A DNA stretch of 64,000 nucleotides from Neonectria sp. B-13 (lineage: Eukaryota; Ascomycota; Sordariomycetes; Hypocreales; Nectriaceae): NCBI GenBank assembly GCA_002682825.1, contig NOKP01000021.1:124001-188000 (forward strand), read 5' to 3'. The notes beneath the pieces were generated by a model. The model was given only the letters and a program-made list of their open reading frames with translations. It made no database searches and was not told where the DNA came from. Within the stretch, counting starts at the first letter, position 1. The number at the start of each line of letters is the position of its first letter. The position numbers were made by a program, and so were the translations under genes. Of the stretch, positions 33,642 to 45,728 are shown in pieces.

Positions 33642-35000
33642 GATCTATCACATTCACGGCCAGATGCTCATCAATGGGAGAAGCGAAGCGATCTTGAAGT
33701 TTAGAAGGTCGAGAACGAGTGGATGTTCAGCTTCAAAGACTTGCACCCTACTGTGTGTTTTTATCCACCCTTCTTAACTGGATCACTGTGGACATGCAGG
33801 GGCTTTGTTGCTTGGCACAACCGGCCGATGCTGGCTTCCGTCTAGAACCCGCACGAGTCAGGATTAAGGTCTGAGGGGCACGCTTCCGGCACACCCCCGA
33901 GCATAGCTAGCCTAGCTATCTGCTCGGATGAAGCCACCCTAAGGTTTGTAACCGTCTGCCTAGCCTAACTGCGCAGTAGACGCGAACTGTCACCCAACTG
34001 TCGCGTCCTTGTCAAGCCAAAACATGTGCAGGCAATAGATCCGGAACCCGGAGCAGGGGGTCTCCCAGTCCCCTGTTTAGCATCACGGACCACGAACCAT
34101 TGTTGCATTATCTATTGGCCAATCAGATGGCTTCACGCGTTACACTCATCTCTTTAAACATCCCCCTTGATGAGTTCAGGGAAGCCAGATCGCAAGACCA
34201 CGTGGTGATTTTCAGCTGTGGGCACAGTCAAGACCAGAGAATTGTAAACGGATCACGGATTAATGACGATGCCTTGCTCACACTAAGGGTCTTGATTTCC
34301 CCAGGTTGAAGTCCATTGCCCTATTAATTCCATCACGTTCACCACTGTAACGGTCGCCTAGTGCTAACTGACTCTTATCGTCGGGCTAAACAAATCACTA
34401 CGTAAGGCACAGAAACCAAATTGGCCCCAAGAACAGTGAGGGAAAACGAAGCATTCACACATAACAGAACAACACACCTTAGCACAGACTTCACTCCCAA
34501 CCAGATAATGGGACACTTACTACGGACAGGCGCCAACAGCCGAGCTGTGAGTAATTCTTTCGGAGCTTCAACTCCAAGCAGGCAGCGAAGAGCGTCCATG
34601 ACTCTTGCCGCGGAGAGACAAGAGAAAGTGCCTGCCAGCGCGGGACAGTCAACCTTGTCTTATACTCCAAATGAAGAGCAACGGGCCAGGCCTTTGAAGC
34701 GGCATCGAGAACGATTCCCGGGAGTGCATCAGTAGGGAGGTATTCCCAGCCAGTGATTGGGTTGGTGCTCTCATTAAAATTTCTACAATTGGAATAGCGC
34801 AAGCAAACTACCGCAGTAGTCTCGTCGCTATCGTGCGGGGTCAGATCACGCCGATGTCGATACGGACAAAGACTCCAAATTGTTACCATCTATTTTCTCT
34901 CCCCAGTTTATGCAACAATTGTTCATCCGAGACAACACTGGCATCCTGCGCCGATCACCTCATATCATCATTCTCCTCGTTTGCTGTGGTCTCTTTCGAG
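33642..35000. other. Gene-poor gap with doubtful frames
   Basis: About 1.4 kb. A minus-strand frame at 34889-34491 and an overlapping one at 34599-34375 look slightly protein-like (NPITGWEYLPTDALPG; PIIWLGVKSVLRC) and could be exons of a decayed gene, but no consistent model emerges. Confidence 0.4.
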
Positions 35001-35036
35001 ATGACGAAGACGTCAAGCCAAAATAATGACACGTAG
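35001..35036 (+). promoter_or_regulatory. Overlapping upstream ORF of the Zn2Cys6 gene
   Basis: ATG at 35001 opens an 11-codon frame ending TAG at 35034-35036, overlapping the main ATG (35026) in another frame. If included in the transcript it would limit translation of the regulator. Confidence 0.45.
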
Positions 35037-36652
35037 AAAGCGCTCGTACATCCCGAAAGTGAAAGGTGGGGTTGGGTCAAACCATCAGAGAGCATCCAAA
35101 AGACGAGAAACTTACAAACATGCAGGCTGTTACGAATGCTCCCAGCGCCGAATCAATTGCGATGGGACCAGACCAAGCTGCTTCAAGTGTGTTTCGAAAG
35201 GCATATCTTGCAGTGGTTTTGAAATCAAATTTCGATTTCGTGATGGTCTCCCACAGGCACCGAAGCCGGCGAAGAAGAGAAGCCATGCTCTCTCGCCTTG
35301 CCGCAACAGTCCGCCTTCTACAGTGGCTCTAGAATTGATCGAAGACGCTGTTCTATGTGAGTCAAATGACTTAGACACAAACGCCAAAGCAACCCTAGAC
35401 ATTCCATTGTCCAACGCAGTCCCGACCGAAGGTGACGACGCGCCTTTCGACTGGGCACTTTTCTCCATCTTGCAACTTGCTCCTTCGCCCTCCAGCTACA
35501 TCACTTGCGTCAATTCCGATATTGAGGATGATTCGGCAGTAACTACGGATCCAACACAGTTATCAACACTCTCGTCACCCAGGTTCTGCTTCGGTCAATT
35601 CGAACCACATATGGAATTCCTCCTCGCACATTGTAAGCTGCGTTTATACTCCCCGAGCCCCAGAAGACAACGTGAGTAACAGTCATCCTTAAGTTTCGAA
35701 CAACATCGCCCCTGAAATGGTAGTTGTTGACGACGCCAACAATGGATGGCGACACCTGATTCTTCCGATGGCACGTACCGAGCAGGTGATTATGAGTGCC
35801 GTGCTGGCTGCATCAGCATTTCATCTCACAGGAAGAGACGCCAGCCAAAGCATCGCTGATCCGCACAGACTGTACGGACGAGCGATTCGGGAACTACAAC
35901 AAATGAGAGACTTGACCGAATGCGACAAAAAGACGAAGCAGGTCATCATACTGGCCATAGTCGTTCTTCTCGTTGCTGTCATGATAAATGGATGCTCAGA
36001 CTTTCCCATAATATTTCAGATGCTAGAATCTGCCCTCGACGCCGTGGGAGGTGAGAACGGGCTACTCGATGGAGGGGAGATGGCCAACTTTTCTTTACGG
36101 CAAATCCGCAAGTAAGCCTTAGCCTGCTTGATGCTATTTTTCCAAGTTCATGCTCATTGAAACAGATTACGCGTCTACGCAGCTCCCCTACTCAGCCAAG
36201 ACGCTGGGTTGTATGCACTAATATATCGGGCACGGGAAAGTTTCGATTGTCTCTACTACTATGACCGGCTTCACCCTCAGAAGTCACTCATGTTTGAGGC
36301 GATCGCCCATCTCAGACAACAAGCATTCGACATATACCTCGATCGGGTGCTCTCGGGAGGTGTGAGTACGACATCGAATGGAACAATTGACCGCTTTGTC
36401 ACATCAATCCAGGCGTTTCCAGAGGGGTCACCGGGCGAACATGTGCTTATCTGGCCGGTATTTATAGCCGCGTCAGAATGTACTTCACCTGAGCACCAGC
36501 AAGTCTTTGAACAGTTCCTGGAGAGGCAATATCAACGCAATGGGTTTTCCAATATCCTAAGGGGTCTGGAGCTTCTGAGGAAGATTTGGGCACAAACTAC
36601 CAACGAGGACTGGCCAACACTGCTTCCAGAGCCCCAAGTCTTCATCATGTAG
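35026..36652 (+). CDS. Zn2Cys6 transcription factor (Fungal_trans_2 type)
   Basis: Exons 35026-35632, 35694-36111 and 36166-36652 give 503 aa. A canonical zinc cluster is at residues 35-62 (Cys35, 38, 45, 52, 55, 62), preceded by a basic N-terminus (TRRKRSY). The body contains WRHLILPMA, VLAASAFHL and the LEL(L)-type C-terminal helices of the Fungal_trans_2 (PF11951) group. The first intron (61 nt, GTAAGC..TTAAG) is less certain: it removes a stretch that in another frame still looks somewhat coding. Neighbours are an amine oxidase on the facing strand and a 7TM protein. Nuclear regulator; target genes unknown. Confidence 0.85.
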
Positions 36653-36781
36653 TTGGGTTGCTGCATGCAGTAGATTTGTTTTATTTTATTTGTACTTATC
36701 AAGCCCATATAGCTAAATTAGACTGTCCATTTCTTGTTAACTTGCTCCTAGTTATTCCGGCACAGCCACGTTTTGAGCAGT

Positions 36782-38283
36782 CTAGAGCATAGCTCTGGGA
36801 GAAACCTGGACCGCGTCGACAACCTCCTTAGCACCTTGCTCTCCGGAACAAAGTGCCCCTTCCATGTAGCCTTTCCACTCCGTCGAGTACTCAGTTCCCA
36901 CAAAGTGGATGTTTCCAATAGGTTTACCGTACACCGATGCGTATTTAGTGTAATGCCCAAGCGCCGTGATGGGGGCAAGGGCTCCTTGGCTAAACTCTTC
37001 ATGCTTCCAAATCTGCTCAAACATTTCGATCGGGCGGAACGCTTCGGAGTCGACATCCACATTAAAGGCCTCAGCAATTTGCTCTAGCACGACCCTTCGA
37101 CGCTCATGGGGATGGAGCTTGCTCCATGCCTCGCCCTTCCGGCCGTTGACAAAGCAGGTAAGGGAATAGTTGCGCTTCTCATCCACGCTGGTATCGCGAG
37201 CTAGCGTCACAGGGCCCTCGTAGCTCATGAAAAATCCATTGTAGCCCAAGTCCCTCCACCAAGGCCGATCGTAGCAAACGATGGCTTTGTTGTAGTGCCC
37301 GAGCTTGGACGAGTCCGTGATGTCCCGTACTGGGGCTGGAAGAGCTGGTGAGAAGTTCAACGACTTGTACATGGCGCTGGGAATAGAGACGATGCACTTT
37401 CTGGCGGTGAAAGTTGTGCCTGTTGTTGTGATAATGGTGGTGTGGGTTTTCCGGTTCTCAATGGATGTAACGGGTTGCGATAAATGTATGTGACTGTGAC
37501 CGATCAGGTCAGCGAGACCTGAAGCAATTGACTGCGCGCCTGGTGTGTAGCGATTAGTTTGTGACATGAACCCTTTTCAAGACAAGGTCCAGTACTAACC
37601 TGCGTGAAAGCGCAAGTAGTTGCCTCCCGTGTAGTCATCTGCTCGGATGGAGAAAAGGCCTCCGTTGCGTCGACAGTAGTCAATGAAGAAAGCCGCCGTC
37701 TCCTCGGTAGACTCCAAGCCATGCATGACGTTGACCCATATATTAATCATCTGGATAGTCTTGGGACCCGCTCCAAGGTTTCGGACGTATTGATCCAGAG
37801 AGACGCTGTCGTCCTCGACACGTGGAGGCCCGGGCTTCAGCGACTCGGCCTGGATGTGGTCACGAATATACTCCAGATTTGCCTTCTCTTCGGGCGAAAA
37901 CTGGCGACAGTTTGTTAGTGGGGTTTTGGAGTCGAATCGATGCGTGGATGTTGCAAGTTACTCACCTCTGGCGTGATTCCAAAAGGATACTCGATCCTGT
38001 TGCCTTTGGAAACCTGCATGACTGCAGTTCCTTCCAGTCGTTGCTTCACCACCTCCAGGTTGAACTTCTGGGCGTACGCCCAAATTCTCTTCTGCGTTGT
38101 ATCGTTGACCCACGCAGCACCTAGGTCTGCGTAGCCACGACCGGAAGCCAGAGGCACGCTCCAAGTCTTCCCACCAACTCGATCTCTTGCCTCAACGACC
38201 GCAACAGACAACCCTGCCTGTTGGGCAGAGTAAGCGGCCTGGAGGCCACTCAAACCAGCACCGATCACGATTAAGTCGAACAT
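36782..38283 (-). CDS. Flavin-containing amine oxidase (monoamine oxidase-like)
   Basis: Exons 38283-37966, 37900-37600 and 37539-36782 (65- and 60-nt introns) give 458 aa. The N-terminal dinucleotide motif VIGAGLSGLQAAYSAQQAG is followed by the family RDRVGGKTWS block. Near the C-terminus is GNIHFVGTEYSTEWKGYMEG, the FAD-contacting end of the amine oxidase fold (PF01593). It should deaminate an amine oxidatively, giving aldehyde, ammonia and H2O2. There is no C-terminal membrane anchor or clear peroxisomal tripeptide (it ends RAML). It converges on the Zn2Cys6 gene at 35026, a possible regulator. Substrate unknown. Confidence 0.92.
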
Positions 38284-39599
38284 GTTGAAATGGGAATATC
38301 TTGATGATTGCGAGGGAGGAGATTTTGCTTGGAGCCAAGTGAGTGCGGACAGACCAAAGGTATATATCAATTCTGGGGATACTTGTCCCCGCTTCTGAAT
38401 TTGGCAATGTGGATGAGAGACCATTTCATTGATCTCTTTGGGTTACCTTATTGGTATCTAGTCTGCTGCAACATTCACCACCTCCACCTCAGAGTCAGGT
38501 GTTGACCTCTAGATTGACACTGCCGAGATATCGACGAATTGGTCCAGGGTAATTGGTCGCGAGGTGCTGAAGCGGGGATTGTTAAGTGGATCACTTGAAG
38601 CTGTACTACCCTGATGAGGAAGTGGAAATGAGAGACGCGATAACTGACTCTTGGAATTTAGAATCTGTCCACTACTTGACAGTACGATTAAAGTTAATGG
38701 CAGAGACACACTCGGCCCGCGTTTCCACGATGTTTTGGGGACGCGGAGTACCACGCGGATTGACGCTTTGGACGCGTCTGGTAATTTGGCAGTGTTCTGT
38801 CCGTACGCCTTCCAGAGCGACAGGGAGGTCTGTTCTCCAGTCGCTGGTCAGGGCGCGTTCTAGTCTAGTGGATCTGCAGGGCCCTAGTTTAATCTGCACG
38901 GGAAGCTGGCTGCCCTGGTTCGGGTTGCGATGCAGACTTGGACATGACAGATTGAGATTCCCTTCCGTTGCACCTCAAAAGCCCATGCCGAACATCATAG
39001 AACATTCCAGGATGAACTTATTGGCTAATTATTCGGGGAGTGGGCAAGCTTACGCAGCAATGCAATCGATATCACAAGCGATGAATCAATGCCTGCACCG
39101 CCAGCGATGACGACATGATGATGCATAAATCCCAACAGCGCACTTTTTCACGCTCCCCGATGTCTGAAGTCAGCAAATGAAAGAGTTTCTCATTTGGATA
39201 GCATTTCGGGTGTTTAAAAAGCTCAATACTGGGCTGACCGCGTTCCGTAACCCTGGAGAATCGTGATGATGATGTTCCCTCTTCGTCATGTTGTACAATT
39301 GGGATTCCAAGATTCACTCCCTTAGATATGGTGTCATGGTGATGAAGTGTTCGAGTAAACGTGCGGATCTGTGACGTATACGAAGTACCGGCGGAGCGAT
39401 GGTTCCGATATGACGTCTATCATCAATATTGCACAACCACAACGGTTAATTCCTTTACAGATAAATAATTCACATCAGTACTGGGCTTTAATTCACCAAC
39501 TTACCTTCGCTCATGCTCTGAACTACTCGTAATTGTTCATTTGCAGCGCTGAGACCTTTTCTTCGGCCACCAAGCTACAGACACCTAAGATTCGCCACA
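38284..39599. other. Gene-poor divergent gap
   Basis: About 1.3 kb between the amine oxidase and an SDR, transcribed away from each other. It should contain both promoters. No gene seen; a 174-codon plus-strand frame (38586-39110) has no family resemblance. Confidence 0.45.
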
Positions 39600-40665
39600 A
39601 TGTCAGGCAAGAACGGTGAATTCCAACCGGTGGAGGAGAAGCAGGCCCAAAAGCTTCCCGGGTACGTGCGATTGTCACAGCGATATTCCCTGTTTCACAC
39701 TGTAGTCAGCGTCGCGGAGGACTGATCAAGTAACAGAACAGAGCAAGACATGAAGCCAACAAGTGAAGCCACAAAGTTGGAGGGCAAGGATCAGTTCTAC
39801 GAGTACCGGGCAGCAGAAAAACTGAAGGATACCAAGGCTTTCATCACTGGTGGGGAGTAAGTTTCGATTTTCCCATCAGCTATCTCCCCTAACCGTGCAT
39901 AGTTCTGGCATTGGCCGGTCCGTGGCTGTGCTGTTCGCTCGTGAGGGTGCCGACGTCAGCATCGTTTATCTCCCGGAGGAACAGAAAGATGCGGAAGAAA
40001 CGCAGAAGATGGTGGAAAAGGAAGGTCGGCAATGCTTGCTTATTGCTGGAGACCTGATGGACAACGAGACCTGCCGCAATGCGGTCCAGCAGCATGTTGA
40101 CAAATTTGGCAAGATCCATGTGCTTGTCAACAACGCCTCAAAGCAAATCATGTGCGAGGATATTAAGGACATCAACCTGGACGATGTGGAGAGCACTTTC
40201 CGCAGCAATATCCTGCAGATGTTTGCCGTGACCAAGTATGCACTGGGGCACATGGAGAAAGGTGGTTCGTAAGTATTCCCTGCTCCAGCTGGCAACTCTC
40301 TGCGTTCCGGCTCCTGCTAACATGTCAGGATCATCAATACGACGTCCACAGTCGCCTTCAGAGGCACAGCTGCCATGGTCGACTATGCAGCAACCAAGGG
40401 CGCCATCACATCGTTTACCCAATCTTTGGCGAAACAGCTGGTGCCCAAAGGTATCCGGGTGAACGCAGTCGCGCCGGGGCCCGTACATACCCCTCTTCAG
40501 CCGGCGTCCCGGCCAGCGGAGCAGATGGAAGGATTTGGGAAGCAGTCGCAGCTAGGCCGTGTGGGGCAGCCAAGCGAAATCGCACCTACTTACGTGTTCT
40601 TAGCTTCGAAGGATGCAACTCTTTATTACGGACAGGTCTTGCACGCTTACCCCCTGGGTGACTGA
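39600..40665 (+). CDS. Short-chain dehydrogenase/reductase (YghA/YhxC-like)
   Basis: Exons 39600-39661, 39737-39856, 39903-40268 and 40329-40665 give 294 aa. An N-terminal ~50-residue extension (LPGTEQDMKPTSEATKLEGK region) precedes the Rossmann core, as in the bacterial/fungal YghA-like group. Motifs: TGGDSGIGRSVA, NNASKQ, TSTVAFRG with the catalytic Ser, and YAATKGA (Tyr-x-x-x-Lys), then RVNAVAPGPVHTPL. The end, QVLHAYPLGD, replaces the usual QVLHPNGG, a small divergence. It probably uses NAD(P)H on a small carbonyl or alcohol. Firm family call. Confidence 0.92.
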
Positions 40666-41846
40666 GATGGAACAGTTGATAATTTCTTGAGATGGGGGAG
40701 AGGGACATGTGAAATCTTTTATTTCCGACCCCGAGGTCCCAAATTGATACGTATCAATTATATCATGGTTCATCTTGTCTCAAAGATGCTAGAGTACGGA
40801 AACAGCCTCATTCAGGCTAAGTATCCAGGCCCTCGAGTGACCATGCACCCTTGAACCTTGTTCGGGTTCTCGAGGATGATAGATATCCGCAAGGTAATTA
40901 TCCCGTCTGGGTTCTTCAGCGCCGACTTCCGTCATACCCGGCAATGCCAAGAGGTCCGGGCTGTGGAACCTTGCACTTCCGGGCTGGGATCACCCGCGGA
41001 CGCAACTAAAGTCCCAAATGGCAATCCTACGTAGTAGGTGCGTCACGCGTAGTGTTACCTGTTGTGGAACTCTCTGTGGATAGTAATAGGAGACAATATT
41101 TGCGCTGTCTCGTTTCTATTTCTATTGCTAATGCGCTTATGCCAAGCGATGCTCCTGGGTGGCCGTGTGGTATGATGAAACCTGCAAACGACATTGGAGG
41201 GGGTGCGTCTAGTCCGTCTGTCCACTCACCGTGGCGCGATTGCCGCCTCGGCGCGTCCCGTCTTGATCGAGCTGGTGGCGATCCAGCCCTATTGTGAATA
41301 GTTTCCGAGGTAGCTACTTATGCTTATTCCTTGTTGCACCGCGGCCTCCTGGCGGCTATCCGGTCTCCCCGTGTGGTTCGCCTTACGGGATAGTGGCTCC
41401 CTTGGGGGCCGATTTAAGGACACCAAATCCTCCGAATCCTGCTAGATCCTTCCGTACGCCACAACGGATCCTTAATTCCAAGGTTAAAACGGTCCACGGC
41501 TCATTCCAGTTTAGTGCAGTGGCTCTGCCATAGTAGGGGACTCGATCCTTCGTGGACTGACCGTCAACGACCGCTCAGCTTTGACTTGGCAAACACTCGA
41601 GATGCCACATTCTCCGAGTCGCTGGACTTGGCATCGTCATCATGGCCTACTAAGTAGCAGTAGGTGGCCAGGCTCAGGGCTGGCAAAATGCATAAATAAG
41701 AGTATCGTCCTGCTGTCCATGTATGTCTTTCGTTCCTTAAGACGATACCGACTCGAGATTCTGGCGCCAACAACCTATTCTTTAGGATCCAAGCCCTCAA
41801 TTCGCCTTGTTTCATCCCTCCCCCTTACAAGAGCCCATTTCCGACA
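40666..41846. other. Gene-poor gap
   Basis: About 1.2 kb upstream of the secreted protein at 41847. No supported gene or repeat structure. The last ~150 bp likely contain its core promoter. Confidence 0.45.
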
Positions 41847-43395
41847 ATGAAGTCTACTGCCGGTCTCCTAGCCCTTGCCGTCTCGGCAACGGCCTCGCCG
41901 CTCATGAGCAAGAGAGACGATGTCCTTGATAGCAAGGACACGCTCTGCAAAGGATGGGATCTAAGAACCCCCGAGGGTGTCGACGATCTCTGGGAAAAGA
42001 CATCCGCGGGCGTGTCTCTTGAACTCTTCATCAAGGGTCACTGGGGTACGTTTTAGTTGCTGCTATGCAGTTCCTTCGTCATGTCTACGCAGACCTGCGT
42101 GCCATCCGCTAGCGTCCTCAAGACAACAAAAGAATGTCGAGTGCTAACGTCTGAACTCTGAACAGAGCATCAGAACTCATGGCTCAAGAACATGGAGGAC
42201 CAAGTCCAGGGCGGTACCTCGGGCAAGTCCGGTGCTGCCGGCTGCTCCGCCCTCGGCAACGACTGCAACCCCATGGGCGGCCTGAGCTGCGACAACCAAT
42301 TCGACCAGTTCGGCACAACGCCACTGGGCAAGAACTCTTACTGGATCTTCCAGGCCGCCAAGGGCGTGCACGAGAAGTTCCGTGAGCTGAACCGCCAACT
42401 TACCCAGGAGACTCTCATCAACGGCTTGAGAATCCCGCAGATGGTCGACGACTTCGATGGAGACGAGAACTCGCCAAGTGGCGTCTTGGCCTGGCTCGCT
42501 GCAGCCTCCACCATGGGAAATGCCGTGGGTGGTCTCGTACCGGGAGCTGTACGTTCTACCCCATATTCTCTTACTCTTTTTTTATTTATTCATGTGGCTA
42601 ACGTGAGGGGCATCATAGGGCGGCGGTATCGCTGCAGGCTTCGGTATTCTAGGTGGTATCTTCTCCGGCCTCGCCAGCCAGGGCAGCGAAGAGATCGATG
42701 TCGGCTCCATCTCAAGCGCCCTCGCCAAAGCCTTCGAGCAAGCCACGGGCGCCCTCGAGAACACTCTCCGTATCGCCATGGGCGGCGGAACCAGCGATGA
42801 CGAGTACAACTCGTTGCCCGCCCCCAAGTGGGACACATACGAGACCAAGATCGCCAAGTTCTTCAACGGCGGCTGGTTCCTCGTCGACGACGACGAAGAG
42901 GCCGTCCGCGTTGCCATCGGGTCCATCAGCAACAACATCCAGAAGAAGGTAGCCAACGACGTCATGAAGGCCGCCAAGCTGCACCTTGTTGCCGACAAGC
43001 GCGACGGCGTTCTCTCGCGCGAGGAGTGCGGCTATGCCACCGGTCGCCAGTGGCTGGAGCTCAAGCCCGGCGAGGAGTACTGCTTCTATGTCATGAGGAA
43101 CAGCCCGAACCCGAACCGCATCGACGACTGGGTCGAGGTCGAGGCGGAAGTCTACGACAAGATGGCCTCGTACGGACTCGGCGACCGTGAGACGTACTAC
43201 CGCGCCAACATCGACTGTGCGCTCAATGGTGGTGACAACGACGACATCGACTTGGGAAGCATGGTCTGGGGCCAGGTACCTACGTGCTACTTCAACCTGC
43301 CCACCGTCTTCATCGAGAAAGACAACGATGTCGGCTGCGGCAGCCCCTTTGACGACGAGAAGTGCGCTTACGTCAAGGCCACGCCTGTCTCGTAG
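41847..43395 (+). CDS. Secreted protein with glycine-zipper segment, function unknown
   Basis: Exons 41847-42045, 42166-42548 and 42619-43395 (120- and 70-nt introns) give 452 aa. There is a signal peptide (MKSTAGLLALAVSATAS) and a Lys-Arg pair at residues 22-23 (MSKRDD) that fits Kex2 processing. Several cysteines suggest disulfides. Around residues 178-215 there is a hydrophobic, glycine-spaced stretch (GNAVGGLVPGA then GGGIAAGFGILGGIF) that could pack in or against a membrane. The C-terminal half is acidic and hydrophilic, with GVLSREECGYATG and KPGEEYCFYVM. I do not recognise the family. Codon use is strongly GC3-rich compared with neighbours, as in well-expressed genes. Confidence 0.8.
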
Positions 43396-43988
43396 GGCTG
43401 ATAACAGGAGCGCTTGTCTCTGTTTCTATTCCACCTAGTTTATTTCTTTCTTTCTCTTCGTGGTGGCTAGGTACTTTGCTACTTATAGTGTCCGGGGAGG
43501 ACCAGGCGCGAGGATATTCATCTCACATTTAAATCCTGTGGCCACAAGAGGTCCACCCGACCTAGCCGAGTAATTGCTAAATATGCTCAATCTGATCATT
43601 GGAGAAATTACCTGACTGTATCCTCCTTCTTTGATATTTCTGGTCAAAGAAAAGCAATGCCTGAATAGGCCTGACGATGATGCCGTGACTACCCTTCCGC
43701 CCTCATTGCTATGTTGAAACGTGCCCAACGACCTTGGGGATCAGCGTACTCTTGCATAGTCGCTCGAGTTCGACCATTGGCCCACGCATACCGTAACCTG
43801 ATCCTCCTCATAATCTGCTCTTCATTTTGCCTTCAGGTGGGCTTAGCAGGAATAAGGTAAGCAAGGCACTCAGTTCAAACGTCGCACAAGCCCGACTCAC
43901 TGCTTACGCACTTCAAGTATTCAACGAGTCCTGTCAGTCTCTTCTCTCCTACAACCTTCCAACCTGAGTTCAATAATCGCTAGCGACC
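43396..43988. other. Intergenic region
   Basis: 3' region of the secreted-protein gene. No gene seen. Confidence 0.5.
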
Positions 43989-44267
43989 ATGGAGGTTGTT
44001 GCAGGTCTTGCAGGCATTGCAACTGGCGGTGCGACCCTTGTAAAAAAAACCATCTATGAGCTTATATCCTCAATCGGCAACACTTCAAACGATGCTTCTC
44101 AATGGTTGTTTGACCTGATATTTCATCCCTGCACTAGGTCATGCGCAGAGCCCAACAGCGGAAACGTCTCCAACTTGCCGGGCGCTACACCATTCCTAAA
44201 CCCCACCAAAGATGCACAGGAACTGGCCTCAGATGTTTGTGTGCCTAAATGGAAGAAAGCAAGCTAA
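43989..44267 (+). pseudogene. Orphan HELO/STAND-type N-terminal domain fragment
   Basis: A 92-codon frame starting MEVVAGLAGIATGGATLVKK followed by IYELISSIGNTSNDAS. This matches the start of fungal STAND/NLR proteins with a Helo-like or Fungal_N (PF17111-type) domain (ME-x-AGIAGI, then YELI). Resemblance ends after about 40 residues. The remainder is unrelated and the rest of the NLR (NACHT/NB-ARC, repeats) is absent. Likely a truncated relict of a self/non-self recognition gene; a small solo protein is possible. It lies 3.4 kb from a HET-domain gene. Confidence 0.6.
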
Positions 44268-44647
44268 TAATGGCAGTTTTCATGCGACAGCCGGAGCTCC
44301 CTTCTCTATAGTGAATGAGCTCCTTGCTGGTTGGACGGCCTTATCTGAGCATGTCATTGATGTTCCGGCGAATAAAAACGAGCAGTCACAGAGCCTGGCA
44401 AGAATGAAACGCTGAATAAGTTGTTGTTTGGTTGGCTAGAATGTAAAACTTTGTGAATCTCTCAGTCCGCTCAGTTGTTTAAAGTGAGAAATGGAGCAAT
44501 ATCCTTTGGCCATCCAAGTTTCTCCGTTCATGCTTAATGAGACGAGTTCAAGCTGGCTGCAACAAACAAGACTATGAGTAAATAATACTTGGCTAATATA
44601 TCAAACAAAAAGCTTTCTAGTATCCTCGTGGGCTCAAGCGTCTTTCT
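44268..44647. other. Intergenic region
   Basis: Downstream of the STAND fragment and 3' of the SDR on the minus strand. No gene seen. Confidence 0.45.
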
Positions 44648-45728
44648 TTACCAAGAAGAATGTCCGCCATCTATAACGAGGTTGCTCCCTGTCATGTAGG
44701 TACTGGCATTGCTCAAGAGGAATAGGGCAGCGCTCTTAAACTCCTGCGTCTCGGCCAGCCTTCCCATCATAATTTCCTTCTCCCATTCCTTCTGTAATCC
44801 TGGCACTTCTTCGAAATTCTTCCGAACCATCGGGGTCAAAATATGACCAGGACTGATACAGTTAACTCGGATACCACCAGTTCCATCTTTTTTGATAGGA
44901 CTCCATTCCATGGCTAGGTTCCGCGCGAGCTGAATGACTGCTGCCTTGGAGGAGTTGTAAACTGGAGAGATGAGGCCCTTGTTCGCTTCCATCCCGGAGA
45001 TACTGGCAATGAGGCAGATACTCCCACGGTTTTTGTATTTCATCATCTGCCGGGCTGCTGCGGTGGCTGTCATCATGACGCCAGTGTAGTTCACGGCAAG
45101 CATTTCGGCGACGTCGCTGGCCCGGTAATCCACAGCCGGGAGGATTTTCTGGATCCCTGCCGCAGCGACGATACCATCCAAGCCACCATGTTCTTGAGCA
45201 ATCTCAGCCATTTGGCGGTCAAGTCCGTCTTCATCGGTGACATCTTGCTGTCGGTACTGAAGCGACCCTCCACATTCTGGAACCACTCGCCGTTGCGCCT
45301 CCTGCCAATCTTCATCGGGAGAAGTAGCGCGATCGAAACAATAAACTACTCTGGATCAGCGAGCTGTCGAAGTAAAATGAGTAACATAGGGAATAACCAC
45401 CTTTCCCGCCTGCTTCAACGAGGCCTTCGGCCAAGGCCAGTCCCAATCCTTGTGCGCCTCCAGTCACAATGAACACCTTCTCTCTGAGGCTAAAGTCTGC
45501 AAGGAATTTCTGGCCAACGTTTGTATCTCGAGGCAGTTTGGTTTCAATCGCCGGATTCTCTCTGGGGTCCGGATTCTTGGGTTTTGTGCTGTTGTTTTGG
45601 GACGTATGCAATCCCCGATGGTAGATCGGGGCATTCCCATAAATTGGTGATAGCACCGACGCAGCACGCCTTGATAGCTGGTTGAGAGTAAGAACTCTCC
45701 ATGCTCGTCTGGGAATAAGTGTTGACAT
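44648..45728 (-). CDS. Short-chain dehydrogenase with mitochondrial-type presequence
   Basis: Exons 45728-45401 and 45348-44648 (52-nt intron, acceptor CAGAG) give 342 aa. The first ~45 residues are Arg/Ser/Leu-rich with almost no acids and end HRGLHTSQ, a classic mitochondrial import sequence. The SDR core has TGGAQGLGLALAEG, then YCFDRAT where the second strand ends (suggesting NAD), a catalytic Ser region SISGMEANKG and YNSSKAAV, followed by RVNCISPGHILTPM. Relatives include fungal sorbose reductase/arabinitol dehydrogenase-type SDRs. It may oxidise a polyol or hydroxy acid. The upstream acceptor CAG|AG would create a stop, so the second AG is used. Confidence 0.9.

Noticed and set aside
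34375..34889. Two overlapping minus-strand frames with faint protein-like patches
   Set aside because: Possibly exons of a decayed gene, but no intron model links them into one reading and I recognise no family.
35650..35693. 22-nt GTGAGT..TTAAG intron in the second Zn2Cys6 gene
   Set aside because: It would keep frame but is too short for a spliceosomal intron; the 61-nt intron from 35633 is preferred.
38586..39110. 174-codon plus-strand frame between amine oxidase and SDR
   Set aside because: No family resemblance; lies in a divergent promoter region.
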